Of a stretch of 11,423 nucleotides of DNA, positions 6,905 to 11,423 are shown one piece after another. The DNA comes from Candidatus Falkowbacteria bacterium CG10_big_fil_rev_8_21_14_0_10_39_9 (GTDB taxonomy: Bacteria; Patescibacteriota; Patescibacteriia; Patescibacteriales; UBA12465). The DNA lies in assembly GCA_002778645.1 (NCBI GenBank), contig PFAQ01000026.1, positions 1 through 11,423 of the forward strand, written 5' to 3'. The stretch's first letter is position 1, and each line of letters starts with the position of its first letter. A program made the position numbers and the translations under genes. The notes below the pieces were generated by a model. It did no database searches. It had not been told where the DNA came from and saw nothing but the letters and a program-made list of their open reading frames with translations.

Positions 6905-7849
6905 TTAAATTTTCTCTAAGACTCTGAGCTTAGCACTACGAGACCTGGGATTAGCCTTGGCTTCTGATTCGGTCGGGATTAGAGCCTTCTTAGTGATTAT
7001 TTTAGCCCCTGGCTCATGATGACAATTACACAACATGACTTCCGGCGGACAAACACAGGTTTTGACCTGATCTTTAAAAAAGTTCTTCACGATTCTATCC
7101 TCTAAGCTATGAAAAGAAACTACCGCTAATCTTCCTCCCGGCTTCAGCAACTTAACAGCTTGGGGCAAAACATCTTCCAGACTTTCAAGTTCTTGATTAA
7201 CCGCTAAACGTAAGGCCTGGAAGGTCTTGGTGGCTGGATGAACCTTCTTCCGACGCAGGGCAACTGGGACTGAAGCAGAGATAATATCTGCTAACTCGGT
7301 AGTCGTTTCAATCTCTTTCAAACGACGAGCGGCCACAATGTTTTTTACAATCCGGTAAGCAAACTTCTCTTCGCCGTAAACATTAATAATTTTCAATAAT
7401 TCTTTGTCGGACAGATTGTTAACTAAGTAGGCAGCGTCTAGTCTCTCTTGTTTATTAAACGCCAGCGATAGTGGGGCCGTTTTCAAGAAAGAAAAACCGC
7501 GCTCCGCTTCATCCACCTGGACCGAAGACAGACCAAGATCTAAGACTACTCCGTCTAATTTAGTTTCAACTCCCCAATTTTTATGAATGATCGCTTCTAA
7601 ATTTCTAAAATTATCTGACACTAAAACGATATTTTTAATTTTATTCTGCTCTATTAATTCGCTCGCATTGATAATCGCCGTTTCATCCAAATCAATTGAT
7701 AGTACCCGACCATAATTTCCCACCAAATTAGAAATAGCCATGGTATAACCAGCTCCGCCCAAAGTACCGTCAACAAAATATTCTCCAGCTTGAGGATTAA
7801 GATTTTCTAAAACCTCCTGAAGCATAACCGGAATGTGATGATAAGCCAT
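6905..7849 (-). CDS. rsmH: 16S rRNA (cytosine1402-N4)-methyltransferase RsmH
   Basis: RsmH (MraW) methylates N4 of C1402 in the decoding centre of 16S rRNA using S-adenosylmethionine. The 314-residue length is normal. Family motifs are HIPVML (5-10), the SAM-binding loop DGTLGGAGY (27-35), SIDLDE (51-56), LDLGLSS (103-109), HPATKTFQALRLAVN (204-218), SFHSLEDR (245-252) and NPRSRSAKLR (300-309). A Cys/His cluster (C265, C267, C274, C276, H277, H278) resembles the CxC...CxC pattern of many RsmH proteins. One oddity: after GFSF (118-121) the usual DGPLDMRMD reads TAPLSLAFN. The start lies 11 bases after the mraZ stop, in the classic mraZ-rsmH order. Confidence 0.96.
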   Translation of the reverse strand: MAYHHIPVMLQEVLENLNPQAGEYFVDGTLGGAGYTMAISNLVGNYGRVLSIDLDETAIINASELIEQNKIKNIVLVSDNFRNLEAIIHKNWGVETKLDGVVLDLGLSSVQVDEAERGFSFLKTAPLSLAFNKQERLDAAYLVNNLSDKELLKIINVYGEEKFAYRIVKNIVAARRLKEIETTTELADIISASVPVALRRKKVHPATKTFQALRLAVNQELESLEDVLPQAVKLLKPGGRLAVVSFHSLEDRIVKNFFKDQVKTCVCPPEVMLCNCHHEPGAKIITKKALIPTESEAKANPRSRSAKLRVLEKI

Positions 7850-7860
7850 GTTGTTAAATA

Positions 7861-8292
7861 TTAAATTCCTAAATTACCCAACTCTTCGGCAATAGCATTA
7901 CTGTTCTTTTCAGTTTCAGTGCGGTACAGAATCCAAGCGGCTTCATCCCAAATTTCTAAATGATTATACAAACCAGTGATAATAACTTTTTTCTTAAGAC
8001 CAGAAAAACTTCGTAAATATTCTGGTAAAGTAATTCGACCCTGATTATCAAATTCTAAATCCATCGCGCCAGCGAGTAAGTGGCGAGCAAAAGCTCGACT
8101 CTTAGCCTGACTAATTGGTAAAGCGGCAAAACGCGCTGCGATCTTTTCCCATTGCTCTTTGGTATATAAAAATAAACAATTATCTAAACCCTTGGTGACC
8201 ACTGCGCCCTTTTTTAAGATAGCGCGAAACTTAGCCGGGATAGCTAATCGGCCTTTATCGTCTAGAGTATGGTTGTATTCGCCGATAAACAT
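7861..8292 (-). CDS. mraZ: Transcriptional regulator MraZ
   Basis: MraZ is a ring-forming DNA-binding protein that controls the dcw operon, including its own gene. The 143-residue protein has two copies of the SpoVT/AbrB-like MraZ domain, marked by YNHTLDDKGRLAIPAKFR (6-23, with DKGR) and LEFDNQGRITLPEYLR (79-94, with DNQGR). Length and motifs are those of a full MraZ. It is the first gene of the cluster, 50 bases downstream of the predicted transcription start. The leader holds 10-bp repeats resembling its own binding sites, so autoregulation is likely. No Shine-Dalgarno sequence precedes the ATG. Confidence 0.97.
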   Translation of the reverse strand: MFIGEYNHTLDDKGRLAIPAKFRAILKKGAVVTKGLDNCLFLYTKEQWEKIAARFAALPISQAKSRAFARHLLAGAMDLEFDNQGRITLPEYLRSFSGLKKKVIITGLYNHLEIWDEAAWILYRTETEKNSNAIAEELGNLGI

Positions 8293-8310
8293 ATTTGAAG
8301 CATTATTGGT

Positions 8311-8340
8311 TATTCACCACTTGCCCCCACAATTCACCTT
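8311..8340 (-). promoter_or_regulatory. Putative MraZ box: three 10-bp direct repeats
   Basis: On the minus strand three consecutive decamers read AAGGTGAATT, GTGGGGGCAA and GTGGTGAATA. Known MraZ sites are TGGG-like repeats with 10-bp period upstream of mraZ. Here the middle unit has a perfect TGGG and the flanking units TGGT and AGGT. They sit just downstream of the predicted transcription start, where a bound ring would block transcription. Assignment rests on pattern and position. Confidence 0.65.
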
Positions 8341-8349
8341 AATACTATA

Positions 8350-8378
8350 ATTATACACCACTCTAGGCCTAGCGTCAA
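8350..8378 (-). promoter_or_regulatory. Sigma-70-type promoter of the mraZ (dcw) operon
   Basis: The -35 is TTGACG (8373-8378, five of six matches), the spacer exactly 17 bases, and the -10 a perfect TATAAT (8350-8355). The predicted start is near 8343, giving a leader of about 50 bases. The -10 overlaps GTGGTGTATAA, a near copy of one MraZ-box unit, and the spacer holds the 10-bp palindrome CTAGGCCTAG (8363-8372). Confidence 0.85.
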
Positions 8379-8406
8379 CATTTAATTTTGGGCTAAAAAT
8401 AAACAA

Positions 8407-8438
8407 AAATAGGAATAAATTTGCATTTATCCCTATTT
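8407..8438 (-). terminator. Terminator of the nifS-iscU-sod-phosphatase transcript
   Basis: Two 14-base arms (8407-8420 and 8425-8438) pair with a four-base loop. In the minus-strand RNA the only imperfect position is a G-U wobble and the loop is GCAA, a GNRA tetraloop. A U-rich stretch (TTTTGTTTATTTTT) follows. It lies about 60 bases after the phosphatase stop and before the mraZ promoter. The stem is AT-rich, so strength is uncertain. Confidence 0.65.
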
Positions 8439-8489
8439 ATTCACAGTTTATTTAATTGGCGCTTTTTACTTACTCACAACTTATCAACA
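8437..8489 (+). promoter_or_regulatory. Cluster of DnaA-box-like nonamers
   Basis: TTATTCACA (8437-8445) fits the DnaA box TTATNCACA perfectly. TTACTCACA (8470-8478) and TTATCAACA (8481-8489) each have one mismatch. All three point the same way, with start-to-start distances of 33 and 11 bases. The region is AT-rich, so chance is a real alternative, and no other origin hallmark is visible. Confidence 0.3.
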
Positions 8490-8496
8490 GACGGAA

Positions 8497-9180
8497 TTAT
8501 TCCACTAAAGTGATAAAGAGATCTTCGTTCGGTTCGTGCGGTAAATGGCGGATATTATTGATGTAATTAATTTTAATATACCCATCGCGATCAATCACCA
8601 GCTTGCTGATGGAAGACTGAAATATTTCCAGTGACAAAAAACCGATAACATTGGCATCCAAGATTCCAGTCAACATGGATTTAATAATATTACCATGACA
8701 AAACAGAGCTACTGACTTTCCTTTATTATGCTTGTAGATATCAGCGATCAAACGCCGACCAACTGTCTGCATCTTATCCAGATCGCGATCTAACTTCTTA
8801 TACTGCTGAAAACGCTTAGCTCGAGTGGTCTCACTCATATTGAAATATTTAACCCGATACCAATCTTTCCAATCAATTTCATTCAAACGATTATCAACAA
8901 TTACTTTTTTACCAGTTAACTTAGCAAAGGGCCTGACCGACTCTTGAGCGCGCAAGAGTTCACTGCTATAAACTTTATCAATCTGCATCTCCAGTAAGCG
9001 CGCCGTTAAATATTCACATTGTTTTAAACCAATCGGGGAAAGCGGCATATTAAAATCACCGACGACATGCTCAGAACTATAATCTGGATTACAATGACGC
9101 ACCAAATAAATTATAGTGTAAGGACTTCTAGTTTTTGGTTTTATTTTAAAATAGGGACTCTGATATTTAGGTTTAGTCAT
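8497..9180 (-). CDS. Histidine phosphatase family protein (phosphoglycerate mutase-like)
   Basis: The 227-residue protein belongs to the branch-1 histidine phosphatase superfamily, in which a histidine is transiently phosphorylated. Visible are the catalytic LVRHCNPDY (26-34, nucleophile H29), MPLSPIGLKQ (45-54), YSSELLRAQESVRP (71-84, R77), the acid E101 in LNEIDW and the second histidine H162 in FCHGN. The usual RHG[EQ] is RHC here. The substrate is unknown: relatives act on sugar phosphates, nucleotides or cofactor intermediates, and gene order does not decide. Residues 1-20 precede the core without signal-peptide character. The gene starts five bases after the SOD stop and is the last of the run, followed by a terminator. 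Confidence 0.88.
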   Translation of the reverse strand: MTKPKYQSPYFKIKPKTRSPYTIIYLVRHCNPDYSSEHVVGDFNMPLSPIGLKQCEYLTARLLEMQIDKVYSSELLRAQESVRPFAKLTGKKVIVDNRLNEIDWKDWYRVKYFNMSETTRAKRFQQYKKLDRDLDKMQTVGRRLIADIYKHNKGKSVALFCHGNIIKSMLTGILDANVIGFLSLEIFQSSISKLVIDRDGYIKINYINNIRHLPHEPNEDLFITLVE

Positions 9181-9185
9181 AGACT

Positions 9186-9776
9186 TTAAAGAGCTAAATT
9201 TTTCTCAGCAAAATTCCAATTCAATAAAATGGTTAAAATGTTTTTAATATAATCGGCTCGACGATTTTGATAATCCAGATAATAGGCATGTTCCCAAACA
9301 TCCACTACCAACAATGGTTTTTGACCATGAGCAATCGGAGTATCAGCATTGGCCGTCTTAATTATTTTCAACTTCCCTTCCTCCATTATCAACCAAGCCC
9401 AGCCACTGCCGAATTGACTAAGAGCCAAAGTAGTAAATTGTTCTACAAAAGCATCCCAGGTTCCAAAGCTGGTATTAATCATGGCCACCAGTTCCAAACT
9501 AGGCTTACTCGAATCAGAACTGAGGCTTTGCCAATAAAAATTATGATTATAGGCCTGAGCAGCATTATTAAAAATAGCCGCCTTATCCGGTTGATTAAAG
9601 GTTACAATAATAATCTCTTCCAAGCTCTTCGCTTCTAATTCGGTTCCAGCAATTAGCTTGTTAAGATTATCGACATAAGCCTGATAATGCTTACCATAAT
9701 GGAACTCTAAGGTTCGCGCGGAAATATGAGGTTCTAGGGCACTTGGTGCAAAAGGTAAAGAAGGTAGAGTAAACAT
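9186..9776 (-). CDS. sodB: Superoxide dismutase, Fe type
   Basis: It converts superoxide to oxygen and hydrogen peroxide in the cytoplasm. The 196-residue protein aligns end to end with E. coli SodB as I remember it. Metal ligands are H26 (FHYGKHYQAYV), H78 (AQAYNHNFYW), D159 and H163 (DVWEHAYY). The active-site Tyr (Y34) is present. Gln74 in NNAAQAYNH is in the position typical of Fe-type enzymes, whereas Mn enzymes carry the Gln in the C-terminal domain; cambialistic use cannot be excluded. There is no signal peptide. It lies eight bases after iscU, which fits protection of Fe-S assembly from oxygen damage. Confidence 0.95.
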   Translation of the reverse strand: MFTLPSLPFAPSALEPHISARTLEFHYGKHYQAYVDNLNKLIAGTELEAKSLEEIIIVTFNQPDKAAIFNNAAQAYNHNFYWQSLSSDSSKPSLELVAMINTSFGTWDAFVEQFTTLALSQFGSGWAWLIMEEGKLKIIKTANADTPIAHGQKPLLVVDVWEHAYYLDYQNRRADYIKNILTILLNWNFAEKNLAL

Positions 9777-9784
9777 AAAATTAA

Positions 9785-10246
9785 TTATTTAGTTTTTTTA
9801 ACTTTTGACTTAATCGTCTTCTTAACTACTTTAGTGGTTTTAACAATTTTTTTAGCCTTAACTTCAACTGTTGGATGACCAGCTTCATATTCAGAAATTA
9901 CTTGCTTGAGTCCTTCCACGGCTAAAATTGAACAATGAACTTTTTGATTAGGTAAACCGCCCAACTCTTTAACAATCTTTTGCCAATCCAAATTCTTAGC
10001 TTTTTCAATAGTGGCGCCCTTAACTTTTTGTGTCAAAACGGAAGCGGTGGCGATATTAGAAGCACAACCAAAAGACAAAAATTTAATATCTTTGATAATC
10101 CCATCCCTCACCTTGATGGAAAACGCTAATTGATCACCGCAAACCATATTCCCCACGCTAGCCCGGGCATCAGCATCTTTGATGTTTCCCAAATTCTGCG
10201 GGTGAAGAAAATGACTAATAGTTTTCTTAGTATAATTAAGTGACAT
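9785..10246 (-). CDS. iscU: IscU/NifU-type Fe-S cluster assembly scaffold with Lys-rich tail
   Basis: The scaffold on which [2Fe-2S] clusters are built from sulfur delivered by the neighbouring desulfurase. The three cluster cysteines are present: C36 in MVCGDQL, with the labile-cluster Asp D38, C61 in SFGCASNIA and C105 in VHCSILAVEGL. The core ends near residue 125; residues 128-153 form a Lys/Thr/Val-rich tail (VKAKKIVKTTKVVKKTIKSK) not found in standard IscU of about 128 residues. The LPPVK motif recognised by the HscA chaperone in E. coli is replaced by LPNQK, which suggests an HscA-independent system. It is 28 bases after the desulfurase gene, with no Shine-Dalgarno sequence. Confidence 0.93.
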   Translation of the reverse strand: MSLNYTKKTISHFLHPQNLGNIKDADARASVGNMVCGDQLAFSIKVRDGIIKDIKFLSFGCASNIATASVLTQKVKGATIEKAKNLDWQKIVKELGGLPNQKVHCSILAVEGLKQVISEYEAGHPTVEVKAKKIVKTTKVVKKTIKSKVKKTK

Positions 10247-10274
10247 ATATTTTTATTTAATTTATAATTTTTTA

Positions 10275-11423
10275 TTAAATGATGGGAGTAAATTGGCGCA
10301 GTCGTTTAACCGTTTCTTTCAAACATTTAACAGTATAATCAATTTCGGTCTTAGTATTATAATGCCCCAGGGAAAAACGAATATTACTATTCATATCGCT
10401 CGGGTCCAGTCCAATCGCTGTCAGGGTCGAAGAAACTTTCAGATTCTGAGCCGAACAAGCTGAACCGGTGGAAACATAAACTCCTTTAAACGACAGATCC
10501 ATCAAGATAGCTTCACCTTCAATGCGGCGGAAACGAACATTGAGATTATTGGGGGTGCGTTTCTGCAAAGAACCGTTGATATAAACTTCGGGAATTTCTT
10601 TTTTGATTCTAGCCCAAAAATAATCCCGCAGAGTTTTAACTCGCTTCAGGTAAGCGGCTCGCTCTTTATAACTTAAAACCAAAGCTTCGGTTAGACCGAC
10701 AATCCCGGGAACATTATAGGTCCCAGCACGCAGACCATTCTCCTGACCACCACCGACAATGAGCGGTTCAATCTTAATCTCCGGATTAATCACTGCCAAC
10801 CCAACACCGATCGGTCCATAAAATTTATGGGCTGATAAACTCATAAAATCAATCTTCAGCGCTTTGACATTCAAATTTAGATAAGGCACGGCCTGCACGG
10901 CATCCGTATGGAAATAAGCGCCCCGGCGATGAACTAATTCTGAGATCTTGGCAATATCTTGGATGACTCCGATTTCATTATTAACCGTCATCACCGATAC
11001 CAACACGGTTTCCGGCTTGATCATTTTTTCCAGGACCTCTAGTTTCACTAAACCATCAGCATCAACCGGCAGATAATCCACTTGATAGCCTTCATCGGCT
11101 AATTGGCTGGCGGAATTTAAGACACAAGGATGTTCAATGGCTGAAATAATCAAATGCTTGCCGCGAGCTTGGTTGGCGCGCATCACGCCCTTGATAATAA
11201 AATTATTAGCTTCTGTGGCGGAAGCGGTAAAAACAATATTGTCAGCGGGACATTGAATAATTTTAGCAATCCTAGATTTACAAGCCTTAATTAACAAATC
11301 ATTTTCTTGTCCGAGGGCATGAATCGAAGAAGCGTTGCCATAACGCCGCAGATAATAAGTTTTCATTTTAGTTAAAACCCGGGGATCAATTTTAGTGGTG
11401 GCCGCATTGTCTAAATAAACCTT
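10275..11423 (-). CDS. iscS: Cysteine desulfurase, NifS/IscS family; start lies beyond the window
   Basis: A PLP enzyme that takes sulfur from cysteine as a persulfide and passes it to IscU. The frame stays open to the window edge: before the internal ATG at 11366 another 19 codons encode KVYLDNAATTKIDPRVLTK, the conserved NifS N-terminus, so ATG 11366 is not the start and only a few residues are missing. Counted from the first visible residue, the 382 residues show ASATEANN (about 68-75), AIEHP (about 95-99, PLP-stacking His), HTDAVQA (about 172-178), the PLP lysine K200 in SAHKFYGP, and the catalytic Cys 323 in STGSACSAQ. The long Cys loop indicates a group I (NifS/IscS) enzyme. It is the upstream partner of iscU. 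Confidence 0.96.
   Translation of the reverse strand, partial: KVYLDNAATTKIDPRVLTKMKTYYLRRYGNASSIHALGQENDLLIKACKSRIAKIIQCPADNIVFTASATEANNFIIKGVMRANQARGKHLIISAIEHPCVLNSASQLADEGYQVDYLPVDADGLVKLEVLEKMIKPETVLVSVMTVNNEIGVIQDIAKISELVHRRGAYFHTDAVQAVPYLNLNVKALKIDFMSLSAHKFYGPIGVGLAVINPEIKIEPLIVGGGQENGLRAGTYNVPGIVGLTEALVLSYKERAAYLKRVKTLRDYFWARIKKEIPEVYINGSLQKRTPNNLNVRFRRIEGEAILMDLSFKGVYVSTGSACSAQNLKVSSTLTAIGLDPSDMNSNIRFSLGHYNTKTEIDYTVKCLKETVKRLRQFTPII

Noticed and set aside
8437..8489. Replication origin (oriC) based on the DnaA-box-like cluster
   Set aside because: There is no dnaA or dnaN gene nearby and only three imperfectly matching sites, so an origin call is not supported.
9267..9638. Plus-strand frame of 123 codons
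   Set aside because: Antisense shadow of the superoxide dismutase, whose motifs are complete.
11364..11366. ATG 11366 as the start of the cysteine desulfurase
   Set aside because: The upstream in-frame codons encode the conserved YLDNAATT motif, so the gene begins beyond the window.

Overview
The window looks like a chromosomal segment of a Patescibacteria (CPR) bacterium, probably of the Parcubacteria type. This is inferred from family content and gene style, not from a marker gene. The clues are an N-terminally shortened MurF, a sigma-region-4/HARE fusion protein, a membrane protein with the 'RTP..F..LVE..IYSQYPDAEI' pattern that I associate with CPR genomes, compact AT-rich genes, mostly absent Shine-Dalgarno sequences, and standard TGG/TGA use. 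Nearly everything is on the minus strand, so the operons read from right to left.

Right part (8497-11423): a four-gene run, nifS/iscS-like cysteine desulfurase (its start lies beyond the window), iscU-type Fe-S scaffold, Fe-type superoxide dismutase and a histidine phosphatase. The first two build Fe-S clusters. The SOD beside them fits protection of those clusters from superoxide. A hairpin with a GCAA loop and U-rich tail (8407-8438) probably ends this transcript.

Middle part (3135-8378): a compact division and cell-wall (dcw) cluster, mraZ - rsmH - ftsL-like - class B PBP (ftsI) - murF. It is driven by a clear sigma-70-type promoter (TTGACG, 17 bp, TATAAT) with three 10-bp MraZ-box-like repeats in the leader and a related copy over the -10. 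mraY, murD, ftsW and murG are not present here. A long, nearly perfect hairpin (6513-6565) separates ftsL from the PBP gene. A bidirectional terminator (3084-3115) closes the operon.

Left part (1-3115): a lone plus-strand gene for a 62-residue, very basic protein with its own promoter and the shared terminator; then on the minus strand a family 2 glycosyltransferase, a sigma4-HARE regulator with a strong terminator, and the N-terminal 184 residues of a membrane protein cut by the window edge.

Most of the content is housekeeping. The most noteworthy items are the sigma4-HARE protein, the mraZ operator layout, the ftsL/PBP intergenic hairpin, the orphan basic protein, and unusual domain features in the MurF, PBP, RsmH and IscU homologues. 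I see no CRISPR array, tRNA, rRNA or insertion sequence.
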